Both the position numbers and the translations under genes were made by a program. A stretch of DNA of 9,828 bases from Comamonadaceae bacterium (GTDB lineage Bacteria > Pseudomonadota > Gammaproteobacteria > Burkholderiales > Burkholderiaceae_C), in NCBI GenBank assembly GCA_947458305.1, contig CANGZO010000077.1, positions 1 to 9,828 on the forward strand, read 5' to 3'. Below, piece after piece: positions 1 through 6,025 of the stretch. The notes under the pieces are model-generated. The model was not told the origin of the DNA. It did no database searches and worked only from the letters and a program-made list of their open reading frames with translations. Within the stretch, counting starts at the first letter, position 1. The number at the start of each line of letters is the position of its first letter.

Positions 1-1
1 G

Positions 2-556
2 AGCACAGGCATCACCCAGTCCCTGACAGGCTTTATGGGTCTGGTGGTGTTCTTGGGCGGCGCATTCGGATTCATGTTCGCCATCGAGAAAACCAAAAAC
101 TCAGCCGCTGGCGTGCCCGTGCTGCTGGCATTTACCTTCTTCATGGGCCTGATGCTCTCGCGCATGATCGCCATGGTTCTGGGCTTCAAGAACGGCTCTG
201 ACCTGGTCATGACCGCTTTTGCAGGCACTGCAGGCGTGTTCTTTGTCATGGCCAGCCTGGCCAGCGTCATCAAGCGCGACTTGTCGGGTATGGGCAAATG
301 GCTGTTTGTTGGGGCCATGGTCCTGATGGTGGGCGGCATCATCAACGTGTTTGTCGGGTCCACCGCAGGCATGCTGGTCCTCTCTACCTTGGCCATTGGT
401 ATCTTCAGTGCCTTCTTGTTGTATGACCTCAAGCGCATCCTGGATGGCGGCGAGACCAACTACATCAGCGCCACTTTGGCCCTGTACCTCAGCGTGTTCA
501 ACATCTTCCAAAGCTTGTTGGCTCTGTTGGGCATCATGGGCGGCGAGCGCGACTGA
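2..556 (+). CDS. yccA: Bax inhibitor-1 / YccA family integral membrane protein, 5'-truncated
   Basis: The reading frame is open from base 2 to the TGA at 554-556, giving 184 visible codons. The true start lies left of the window; an internal ATG at 35 falls inside a membrane segment and is not the start. The protein is almost entirely hydrophobic, with about six membrane helices split by short charged loops such as IEKTKNS, IKRDLSG and YDLKRIL. The C-terminal GGETNYISATLALYLSVFNI and the ending GIMGGERD closely resemble E. coli YccA (HGGETNYIRAT, ending SRD). Members of this family are about 220-235 residues, so roughly 40-50 N-terminal residues are missing. In E. coli, YccA is an inner-membrane protein that is degraded by FtsH and dampens it, protecting SecY when export jams. 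Transfer of that role here is by homology only. It converges on rlmD and ends in a clear hairpin terminator. Confidence 0.9.
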   Translation, partial: STGITQSLTGFMGLVVFLGGAFGFMFAIEKTKNSAAGVPVLLAFTFFMGLMLSRMIAMVLGFKNGSDLVMTAFAGTAGVFFVMASLASVIKRDLSGMGKWLFVGAMVLMVGGIINVFVGSTAGMLVLSTLAIGIFSAFLLYDLKRILDGGETNYISATLALYLSVFNIFQSLLALLGIMGGERD

Positions 557-578
557 ACCCCGTACCTGCCCTCAAAAC

Positions 579-603
579 AAAGGCTCCCTCGGGAGCCTTT
601 TTT
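579..603. terminator. Bidirectional intrinsic terminator between yccA and rlmD
   Basis: The stem GGCTCC (582-587) pairs with GGAGCC (592-597) around the tetraloop CTCG. It is flanked by AAA on the left and TTTTTT (598-603) on the right. Read on the plus strand it is a textbook intrinsic terminator 23 bases after the yccA stop. Read on the minus strand the stem is followed by TTTGTTTTG, a weaker tail, so it can also end rlmD transcripts. Not tested; called from symmetry and the T-tract. Confidence 0.85.
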
Positions 604-609
604 GTGTCC

Positions 610-628
610 GCCCCTTGTCCAAAGGGGC
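610..628. repeat. Second inverted repeat (hairpin) in the yccA-rlmD convergent gap
   Basis: GCCCCTT (610-616) pairs perfectly with AAGGGGC (622-628) around a five-base loop. It begins 24 bases after the rlmD stop in the rlmD reading direction and has no T-tract of its own. It could protect the 3' end of the rlmD mRNA or add to the terminator that follows at 579-603. Function is inferred only. Confidence 0.5.
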
Positions 629-652
629 TGCCCATCCGGTAGCGCGTTCAGA

Positions 653-2089
653 TCATGCCAATTCAAAGACCGCCATGCTCTCGACATGCGCGGTGTGAGC
701 GAACATATTGACCACACCAGCGCTCACGCAGCGGTAACCGGCGCGGTGCACCAGTAAACCCGCATCGCGTGCCAATGTGGCAGGGTTGCAACTCACATAC
801 ACAATGCGCTTGGGTGGCGTCCAGCCTTGCCGCAATTCATGGTTTTCGTTCAACTCAGCCAGCGCCTTGGCCAGAGCAAAAGCGCCCTCGCGAGGAGGGT
901 CGACCAACCATTTGTCAGCCGTGCCATCGGCCACCAGCATCGCAGGCGTCATGTCAAACAAGTTGCGCGCCACAAACTCCGTGGGAGCCATAGCCTGACC
1001 GGCTGGGCGCATGGCCTGGTTGGCCGTGTAGTTCTCACGCGATCGGGCCACCAGGGTTTCGGCCCCCTCAATACCCAACACCTGCGCCGCTTGGGTGGCA
1101 ATGGGGAGGGTGAAATTGCCCAGTCCACAAAACCAGTCGATCACGCGCTCGGTCTTTTTGGCTTGCAGCAAGCGCAGCGCTCTCGCCACCAGCACGCGGT
1201 TGATGAAGGGGTTGACCTGGGTGAAGTCGGTAGGCCGAAACGGCATGGTGATGCCAAAGTCGGGCAAGCCGTAATCCAGTTGCGCCCCACCCTCGTCCAG
1301 CAAATGCACCGTGTCGGGCCCTTTGGGCTGCAACCACCACTGCACTTGTTGTTGAGCGGCAAAAGCGCGCAGCAAAGCTTTGTCGCCATCGCTCAAGGGC
1401 TCCAGGTGGCGTAACACCAATGCTGTGACCTCGTCACCGCAAGCCAACTCGATCTGCGGCAGTGTCTCGCGCGCATCCATTTGGGCAATCAGCGCACGCA
1501 AGGGCATGAGCATGGCGCTGACATGCGGCGGTAACACGGGGCACACCTTCATGTCGGCGATGTAGCGACTCTTACGCTCATGAAAGCCAATCAGCACCTC
1601 ACCCTTTTTGATCACATAGCGCACCGACAGTCGGGCACGGTAACGATAGCCCCAAGTCGGCCCCTCGATCGGGCGCAACAGGGTTTCGGCCTTGACCTTG
1701 CCCAGATGCCAAAGGTTGTCCTCGAGCACGCGCTGCTTGACCGCAACTTGGGCTGAGGCCTCCAAGTGCTGCATCTTGCAGCCGCCACAAGCGCCTTGGT
1801 GCAAACCAAAATTGGGGCACCCTGGGCGCACGCGCTGGGATGATTCATGGTGAATCTCGGTGACGGTGCCCTGCTCCCAGTTGTTTTTCTTGCGGTGCAC
1901 GTTGACCGAGACAATCTCAAAGGGCAAAGCGCCCTCGATGAAAACCACCTTGCCATCAGGTCGGCGTGCAATGCCTTGGGCATCCATGTCCAAAGACCCC
2001 ACACGCAAAAAGCCTGCAGGCAGGTCATCGCTGGAGTGGCTGGAGTCGTCGGCGTGGGCTTGGGATAGGGAAATGTCTGATTCGCTCAT
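653..2089 (-). CDS. rlmD: 23S rRNA (uracil-C5)-methyltransferase RlmD (RumA)
   Basis: This SAM-dependent enzyme makes 5-methyluridine at the position equivalent to U1939 of E. coli 23S rRNA. The protein is 478 residues, longer than the E. coli enzyme (433), partly through a Ser/His/Asp-rich tail of about 25 residues at the N-terminus. A TRAM-type RNA-binding domain lies at about 25-83. The four iron-sulfur cysteines are present: C91, C101, C104 and C173-region C183 (KVCPVL). The Rossmann methyltransferase domain shows FTQVNP (289-294), DWFCGLGNF (318-326) and DPPR (397-400). The nucleophile is C434 in VSCNPATLARD, and HVES supplies the probable general base E470. The ATG at 2089 has an in-frame TGA 12-15 bases upstream, so no longer start is possible; the next ATG (M35) would cut the TRAM domain. 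No strong ribosome binding site is visible, only a run of G next to the ATG. It follows nlpD on the same strand after 106 bases. Confidence 0.96.
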   Translation of the reverse strand: MSESDISLSQAHADDSSHSSDDLPAGFLRVGSLDMDAQGIARRPDGKVVFIEGALPFEIVSVNVHRKKNNWEQGTVTEIHHESSQRVRPGCPNFGLHQGACGGCKMQHLEASAQVAVKQRVLEDNLWHLGKVKAETLLRPIEGPTWGYRYRARLSVRYVIKKGEVLIGFHERKSRYIADMKVCPVLPPHVSAMLMPLRALIAQMDARETLPQIELACGDEVTALVLRHLEPLSDGDKALLRAFAAQQQVQWWLQPKGPDTVHLLDEGGAQLDYGLPDFGITMPFRPTDFTQVNPFINRVLVARALRLLQAKKTERVIDWFCGLGNFTLPIATQAAQVLGIEGAETLVARSRENYTANQAMRPAGQAMAPTEFVARNLFDMTPAMLVADGTADKWLVDPPREGAFALAKALAELNENHELRQGWTPPKRIVYVSCNPATLARDAGLLVHRAGYRCVSAGVVNMFAHTAHVESMAVFELA

Positions 2090-2195
2090 CCCCCGATTGT
2101 CTCAGGATGAGCGACAAAAAAATCAAAAGGCTATGGTGCTGCTCAATGGATTTTTACGCTTTTGTCATGCACCGGCTCTGCTGTCTCGAACCAAG
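2090..2195 (-). other. Non-coding gap between nlpD and rlmD, the usual site of rpoS
   Basis: These 106 bases hold no ORF of useful length, no convincing terminator and no clear sigma-70 promoter. The best pair I found, TTGATT with GACAAT at about 19 bases spacing, is too weak to call. In many gamma- and betaproteobacteria rpoS directly follows nlpD; nothing resembling a sigma factor fragment is legible here. Confidence 0.6.
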
Positions 2196-3047
2196 TCAAC
2201 GGGCTGGCAAAAACTTGGCAGGATCGACGGGTTTGCCCTGACGCCGAATTTCAAAATGCAGCTTGACGCGGTCTGCATCGGTTTTGCCCATCTCGGCGAT
2301 CTTTTGACCTTTGCGGACCTGTTGGTCTTCTTTGACGAGCAGTGTCTGGTTGTGCGCATAAGCAGTCAGGAAGGTGTTGTTGTGCTTCAAGATGATCAGG
2401 TTGCCATAACCACGCAAACCCGCACCGGCATAAACCACTTGACCATCGGCAGCTGCCAAGATCGGATCGCCCGCTTGGCCCGCGATGTCCAGGCCTTTGT
2501 TTTTCACCTCGTCAAAGTTGCCAATGACTTGACCGTTGGCTGGCCAAGAAAAAGCAAAACCTTGATCAGGTGCAGCTTGTGTGGGGGGCGTTTGAGCTTG
2601 GGGCAATGGCTTGGGCGCTGCTTGAGTCACAGGACCCATGGGTTGGACGACGACGCCGCTGGACTCGGTGATGGCGTTAGGGGGAGCCACACGCAACACT
2701 TGACCCACCTCGATCAAATTCGCATTGGACAAATTGTTCCATGAGGCCACATCGCGCCAAGACTGACCGTGATCGAGGGCAATGCGTGTCAAAGTATCGC
2801 CACGTTGGACAGTGTAAAAACCAGGCTTGCCCGCATTTTCCGCACCGGGCATCACTTTGGCGGAAGGACTCACCGCCGAAACATCGGGCGCAGGCGCAGC
2901 AACAGGAGCTGGAGCAGGCGTTGCCGTCCGACCGCCCACATTGCGGCTTTCCACTGGCGCGGGCACTCTGGGCGGCGTGTTGCAACCCGCCAAAAGTGCC
3001 AAAGCCATAGCACCGAGCCAGAAACGGGAAACATGACTAAAAATCAT
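2196..3047 (-). CDS. nlpD: NlpD-like outer-membrane lipoprotein, LysM plus degenerate M23 (LytM) domain
   Basis: The 283-residue protein starts with a lipoprotein signal: basic n-region, hydrophobic core, lipobox LAGC with C22 as the lipidated cysteine. A Pro/Ala-rich linker (about 27-75) leads to one LysM peptidoglycan-binding domain (about 77-121, FYTVQRGDTLTRIA). A second Pro/Ala linker precedes a C-terminal M23/LytM domain (about 166-280). The metallopeptidase site is degenerate: N183 stands where the first zinc ligand histidine of H-x3-D belongs (NKGLD). K252 replaces the first histidine of the HxH motif (KLHFE), while D187, H222 and H254 remain. E. coli NlpD has the same losses and acts by activating the amidase AmiC at the division septum, so this is probably an amidase activator and not a hydrolase. 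It lies 14 bases after pcm. An active M23 endopeptidase is unlikely given the missing ligands. Confidence 0.93.
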   Translation of the reverse strand: MIFSHVSRFWLGAMALALLAGCNTPPRVPAPVESRNVGGRTATPAPAPVAAPAPDVSAVSPSAKVMPGAENAGKPGFYTVQRGDTLTRIALDHGQSWRDVASWNNLSNANLIEVGQVLRVAPPNAITESSGVVVQPMGPVTQAAPKPLPQAQTPPTQAAPDQGFAFSWPANGQVIGNFDEVKNKGLDIAGQAGDPILAAADGQVVYAGAGLRGYGNLIILKHNNTFLTAYAHNQTLLVKEDQQVRKGQKIAEMGKTDADRVKLHFEIRRQGKPVDPAKFLPAR

Positions 3048-3061
3048 CCGAGTTCAATCTT

Positions 3062-3856
3062 TCAAGCAATGCCCGATTTTAGAGGCACAAAGTGAACCGC
3101 CTCTAAAACCTGTCGGTCGAAACCTTGACTGGTTTTGTGAATCACCACCAGGGCTTGTTGGCCTGAAGTGGTGACCGTCGGCGCGACCAAACGGCCCCCT
3201 GTGGCCAACTGATCCAACCAGGCCTGAGGCACATTCTCTCCTCCGGCAGCTGAAATGATGCCAGCGTAAGGTGCCCCCTTGGGAAAGCCGAGCATGCCAT
3301 CCCCAAAAATCAGGTGCACATTGGGCAAACGAAACGGGAGCAGATTCTTTTTGGCTTTTTCATGCAAGCCGCGCAAACGTTCAATGCTGTAAACCTCGGT
3401 CGCCACATGGCTAAGGACCGCGGCCTGATAACCACAGCCGGTGCCGATCTCCAAGATTCGGCCCAATTGGCCTTGTGCATCCTGGCGCAGCAACTCAATC
3501 ATGCGGGCCACCACATTGGGCTTGGAGATGGTTTGTTCAAAACCAATCGGCAAACTGGTGTCCTCGTAGGCCTGCCCAGCCAATGCCGATTCCACAAAAC
3601 GGTGTCGCTCCACCCGACCCATGGCTTGCAAAACAAGCGAATCTTGCACACCTTGCGCTGCCAATTTGGCCACCATCTGAGCCCTGATAGCGCTCGAATC
3701 CAAGCCCAAGCCCATCGAGACAGGCGGTGAGCGAAGTGCAGCGGTGCTCTTGGAAGGTGAAACCGAGAGCGACTGAGGTACAGGTCTGCCCAAGCCAGTT
3801 TTGGGCTTCACGCCCGAACCATTCAAATTGGCAGGAAAACTGGGCCTGGGCTTCAT
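3062..3856 (-). CDS. pcm: Protein-L-isoaspartate O-methyltransferase
   Basis: This enzyme methylates L-isoaspartyl residues in damaged proteins with SAM, starting their conversion back to aspartate. I place the start at the ATG at 3856: it overlaps the surE stop as ATGA and has AGGA six bases upstream. An upstream in-frame start at 3886 is TTG and has no comparable site. That gives 264 residues against about 208 in E. coli. The excess is a basic Pro/Ser-rich N-terminus of about 50 residues that looks disordered and carries no signal peptide. The catalytic domain follows: substrate-loop motif LPIGFEQTISKP (102-113), SAM motif I LEIGTGCGYQAAVL (125-138), then YSIER (146-150), and GDGMLGFP (175-182). 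It sits between surE and nlpD in one tight block and is very likely co-translated with surE. Confidence 0.95.
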   Translation of the reverse strand: MKPRPSFPANLNGSGVKPKTGLGRPVPQSLSVSPSKSTAALRSPPVSMGLGLDSSAIRAQMVAKLAAQGVQDSLVLQAMGRVERHRFVESALAGQAYEDTSLPIGFEQTISKPNVVARMIELLRQDAQGQLGRILEIGTGCGYQAAVLSHVATEVYSIERLRGLHEKAKKNLLPFRLPNVHLIFGDGMLGFPKGAPYAGIISAAGGENVPQAWLDQLATGGRLVAPTVTTSGQQALVVIHKTSQGFDRQVLEAVHFVPLKSGIA

Positions 3857-4623
3857 TGACCGTCCTGTTGCCAAAGGCGACTGCAAGTTTGACTCCAGGC
3901 TTGAAGGTGGTCGTGTTCGGTCAAGTCCACTTTCAAAGGCGTGACCACCACATGCCCCTGGTCTGCCGCGTGAAAATCGGTGCCCACACTGTCATCCATG
4001 GCGGCACCCGCTGCGCCGATCCAGTACATGGTCTGACCCCTAGGATCAACTTGGGTGATGACCGGCTCTGCCGCATGACGGCGGCCCAAACGACAAACCT
4101 TGGGCGCTTTGATCTGCGACTCTGGCAAATTGGGAATGTTCACATTCAACAACCAAGGGCGATTGCCGATCAGGTCTTGCTGGATCATTTGCTGGACCAT
4201 CCGTTTGACCGTGTTGGCCGCGCCATCCAGGTGCGCCCATCCTTTGTCGATTTGGGACACCGCAATGGCCGGAATACCAAACAAAAAACCCTCCATGGCG
4301 GCGCCGACCGTGCCCGAGTACAAAGTGTCATCACCCATGTTGGCGCCGTTGTTGATCCCCGAAATCACAAAATCCGGGCGATAACCCAACAAGCCCGTCA
4401 ATGCGATGTGCACGCAATCGGCCGGCGTGCCATTGACATAGCGAAAACCGTTGTCTGCGCGGTTCACGTACAAGGGGGTGTGCAGCGTCAGCGCATTTGA
4501 TTTGGCGCTGTTGTTGTGCTCTGGGGCCACCACCTCGACGTCGGCGATGTCTTGGAGTGCCGCATGCAAGGCCACGATGCCCTCGGCCCGAAAGCCATCG
4601 TCATTAGAAATCAGGATTTTCAT
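3853..4623 (-). CDS. surE: 5'/3'-nucleotidase SurE
   Basis: SurE is a metal-dependent phosphatase of nucleoside 5'- and 3'-monophosphates, with some exopolyphosphatase activity in E. coli, linked to stress and stationary-phase survival. The protein has 256 residues, normal for the family. The N-terminal MKILISNDDG carries the paired metal ligands D8 and D9. S39 in NNSAKSNALTL and N91 in SGINNGANMGDD complete the expected metal site. GTPADCV (65-71) and LYSGTVGAAMEG (101-112) are further family signatures. No signal peptide, so cytoplasmic. It is the first gene of surE-pcm-nlpD and diverges from the oxidoreductase gene. No strong ribosome binding site precedes the ATG. A -10-like TACAAT lies at 4647-4652. 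Confidence 0.97.
   Translation of the reverse strand: MKILISNDDGFRAEGIVALHAALQDIADVEVVAPEHNNSAKSNALTLHTPLYVNRADNGFRYVNGTPADCVHIALTGLLGYRPDFVISGINNGANMGDDTLYSGTVGAAMEGFLFGIPAIAVSQIDKGWAHLDGAANTVKRMVQQMIQQDLIGNRPWLLNVNIPNLPESQIKAPKVCRLGRRHAAEPVITQVDPRGQTMYWIGAAGAAMDDSVGTDFHAADQGHVVVTPLKVDLTEHDHLQAWSQTCSRLWQQDGQ
3863..3866 (-). promoter_or_regulatory. Ribosome binding site that fixes the pcm start
   Basis: On the minus strand AGGA lies six bases before the ATG at 3856, whose TG is shared with the surE TGA. This spacing is standard. It favours the 264-residue Pcm over the longer TTG-initiated form and points to translational coupling with surE. Confidence 0.75.
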
Positions 4624-4646
4624 GGTCAGTTTTTGATCAATCGGCC

Positions 4647-4652
4647 ATTGTA
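4647..4652 (-). promoter_or_regulatory. Candidate -10 box for surE
   Basis: TACAAT on the minus strand matches five of six consensus positions and sits 23 bases before the surE ATG. No good -35 is found at 16-18 bases; that region reads as a run of C. If real, it would need an activator or a different recognition mode. Weak call from one element. Confidence 0.35.
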
Positions 4653-4685
4653 GGACGATGACCGTTTTGGGGGCGGCAAGCCAAC

Positions 4686-4713
4686 GCGACCACCCAACGC
4701 ATCAAGTGGTCGC
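4686..4713. promoter_or_regulatory. Dyad in the surE / oxidoreductase divergent spacer, candidate operator
   Basis: GCGACCAC (4686-4693) and GTGGTCGC (4706-4713) form a perfect 8+8 inverted repeat with a 12-base centre, so the half-site centres are about two helical turns apart. It lies between two divergent genes, upstream of the candidate surE -10. Such geometry suits a dimeric regulator, but no regulator gene is in the window and the role is inferred. Confidence 0.4.
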
Positions 4714-4728
4714 TGCCGGGACATGAAT

Positions 4729-4738
4729 CGGACGTCCG
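4729..4738. promoter_or_regulatory. Ten-base palindrome CGGACGTCCG upstream of the oxidoreductase gene
   Basis: A perfect 10-base palindrome lies 51 bases before the ATG at 4790, near where a promoter for that gene would be. Short GC-rich palindromes arise by chance, so this is only a candidate protein site. Confidence 0.25.
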
Positions 4739-4789
4739 TGCTGACTAAGATGGAAGTTTGATTTCATTGAAAAGCTTTGGAGAAAAGAC

Positions 4790-5764
4790 ATGCACGCTTG
4801 GCTTTGCGAGAACCCCACGGGCGTTGATGCCCTCACTTGGAAAGAACTGCCCACACCCACACCCGGCCCTGGTCAAGTGCTCATTCGAATCGAAGCGGCC
4901 AGTCTGAATTTTCCTGACTTGCTCATCGTCCAAAACAAATACCAGATGAAGCCCGAACTGCCTTTCGTGCCAGGCTCCGAATATGCCGGGACCATTCAGG
5001 ATGTGGGCGAAGGCGTGACGCACCTCCAAGTGGGCCAAAGCGTGGCGTGTCTGTCCGGCACAGGAGGCTTCGGCACCCACACCCTCGCTCCAGCCAAATT
5101 GTGCATGCCTCTGCCAGCGGGTTTTCCAGCTACCGATGGCGCGGCCTTCATCATGACTTACGCCACCTCGCACCACGCATTGGTCGACAGGGCTGCCCTG
5201 AAAGCCGGAGAGACCGTTCTGGTGTTGGGCGCAGCCGGCGGCGTTGGCACGGCCGCCATCCAGATCGCCAAGGCCATGGGCGCCAAAGTCATTGCAGCGG
5301 CCTCCACCGACGAAAAATGTGCTTTGTGCACCACGCTCGGTGCGGACGCCACCATCAATTACACCCGTGAAAACCTGCGTGAAGCCCTCAAGAGCTTGAC
5401 CGAAGGCAAAGGTCCCGATGTGGTTTACGACCCGGTTGGAGGCGATTTGGCCGAACCCGCCTTCAGATCCATCGCTTGGCGTGGCCGTTATTTGGTGGTG
5501 GGTTTTGCCGGTGGCCCTATTCCCTCGCTGCCCTTAAACCTGCCCCTGCTCAAAGGCGCATCGTTGGTGGGCGTTTTTTGGGGTGACTTTGCCAAACGCG
5601 AACCCCAAGCGAATGCCAAGATGATGGGTGAACTGGCTCAGTGGTACGGACTAGGAAAAATCAAACCCGTGCTTGACCGCACCCTGCCCATGAGCGAACT
5701 CAAAGCGGCTTACGCTTTGATGGGCTCGCGCAGCGTCAAGGGCAAATTGGTCATGGTCAATTGA
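4790..5764 (+). CDS. Zinc-free NAD(P)H:quinone oxidoreductase, MDR superfamily
   Basis: This 324-residue cytoplasmic enzyme belongs to the medium-chain dehydrogenase/reductase superfamily, quinone-reductase branch. It has an N-terminal GroES-like domain (about 1-120) with VPGSEYAG (60-67), and a Rossmann domain with AAGGVG (148-153) for the dinucleotide. YDPVGG (213-218) is also typical of the branch. The catalytic zinc-binding cysteine of alcohol dehydrogenases is absent: the corresponding loop reads LNFPDLL (39-45), so it should be zinc-free. Such proteins reduce quinones or enoyl/acryloyl-type substrates with NADPH, and the true substrate cannot be read from sequence. GGAG at 4779-4782, seven bases before the ATG, supports the start. 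It is a single-gene unit, divergent from surE and closed by the palindrome at 5788-5823. Confidence 0.9.
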   Translation: MHAWLCENPTGVDALTWKELPTPTPGPGQVLIRIEAASLNFPDLLIVQNKYQMKPELPFVPGSEYAGTIQDVGEGVTHLQVGQSVACLSGTGGFGTHTLAPAKLCMPLPAGFPATDGAAFIMTYATSHHALVDRAALKAGETVLVLGAAGGVGTAAIQIAKAMGAKVIAAASTDEKCALCTTLGADATINYTRENLREALKSLTEGKGPDVVYDPVGGDLAEPAFRSIAWRGRYLVVGFAGGPIPSLPLNLPLLKGASLVGVFWGDFAKREPQANAKMMGELAQWYGLGKIKPVLDRTLPMSELKAAYALMGSRSVKGKLVMVN

Positions 5765-5787
5765 TGGGCGGGTCTGGGCCGATCTGA

Positions 5788-5823
5788 AAACAAAAAAGGA
5801 AGCCTAGGCTTCCTTTTTTGTTT
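5788..5823. terminator. Perfect 36-base palindrome, bidirectional terminator for the oxidoreductase gene and tRNA-Gly
   Basis: The two 18-base arms match without a mismatch and the centre is AGCCTAGGCT (5801-5810). The GC core GGAAGCC/GGCTTCC is flanked by A6 on one side and T6 on the other, so each strand reads as a hairpin followed by a T-tract. It begins 23 bases after the oxidoreductase stop and 27 bases past the tRNA 3' end on the opposite strand, so it can serve both converging units. Confidence 0.92.
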
Positions 5824-5850
5824 GAAAGACTGTGTCGATCTTTCGGTGTT

Positions 5851-5926
5851 TGGAGCGGGAAACGAGGCTCGAACTCGCGACCTCAACCTTGGCAAGGTTG
5901 CGCTCTACCAACTGAGCTATTCCCGC
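5851..5926 (-). tRNA. tRNA-Gly (anticodon GCC)
   Basis: On the minus strand a complete 76-base cloverleaf is legible, with the 3' CCA encoded. The acceptor GCGGGAA pairs with TTCCCGC, followed by discriminator T and CCA. The D-arm is GCTC-AGTTGGTA-GAGC. The anticodon arm CAACC-TTGCCAA-GGTTG puts GCC at 5893-5891, reading GGC and GGU. The T-arm has GCGAG-TTCGAGC-CTCGT, with one G-U pair at its base. It stands alone between lon and the oxidoreductase gene, with its own strong promoter and the palindromic terminator. Confidence 0.97.
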
Positions 5927-5945
5927 GTATTTCAGGTAACTCGGC

Positions 5946-5975
5946 ATTGTATGCTTCGTTCTCTGGAATGGTCAA
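5946..5975 (-). promoter_or_regulatory. Sigma-70 promoter for tRNA-Gly
   Basis: On the minus strand TTGACC (5970-5975) and TACAAT (5946-5951) are separated by 18 bases, each matching five of six consensus positions. The predicted transcript start is about 12 bases before the tRNA 5' end, a normal short leader. The downstream GC content (GCCGAG) after the -10 could be a discriminator as in stable-RNA promoters, which is inference. Confidence 0.75.
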
Positions 5976-5987
5976 ATTGTAATGCAG

Positions 5988-6017
5988 TTTCAGGCTGAGT
6001 TTGAGGCCCGCCTGAAA
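5988..6017 (-). terminator. Inverted repeat just after lon, weak terminator candidate
   Basis: TTTCAGGC (5988-5995) and GCCTGAAA (6010-6017) form a perfect 8-base stem with a 14-base loop, starting eight bases after the lon stop. In the lon direction no T-tract follows (CTGCATTAC), so termination would be poor or factor-dependent. It lies directly before the tRNA promoter. Confidence 0.4.
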
Positions 6018-6025
6018 AATTTGCA

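Noticed and set aside
2090..2195. Possible decayed rpoS remnant between nlpD and rlmD
   Set aside because: I read all frames of these 106 bases and found no sigma-factor motif; the stretch is too short to judge by eye.
1860..2744. 294-codon open frame on the plus strand across the 3' half of nlpD and the start of rlmD
   Set aside because: It is antisense to two well-supported genes, shows no recognisable domain and spans their gap without a ribosome binding site. Such frames are common opposite GC-rich genes.
3727..4500. 257-codon open frame on the plus strand opposite surE and the pcm start
   Set aside because: It is antisense to surE, which is unmistakable; no start signal or domain was seen.
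4746..4751. TAAGAT as a -10 box for the oxidoreductase gene
   Set aside because: It matches only four of six positions and has no -35 at 16-18 bases, so it is not called.
5824..5844. Small stem GAAAGA / TCTTTC between the palindrome and tRNA-Gly
   Set aside because: Six AT-rich pairs with a nine-base loop and no T-tract are too weak to call beside the strong terminator.
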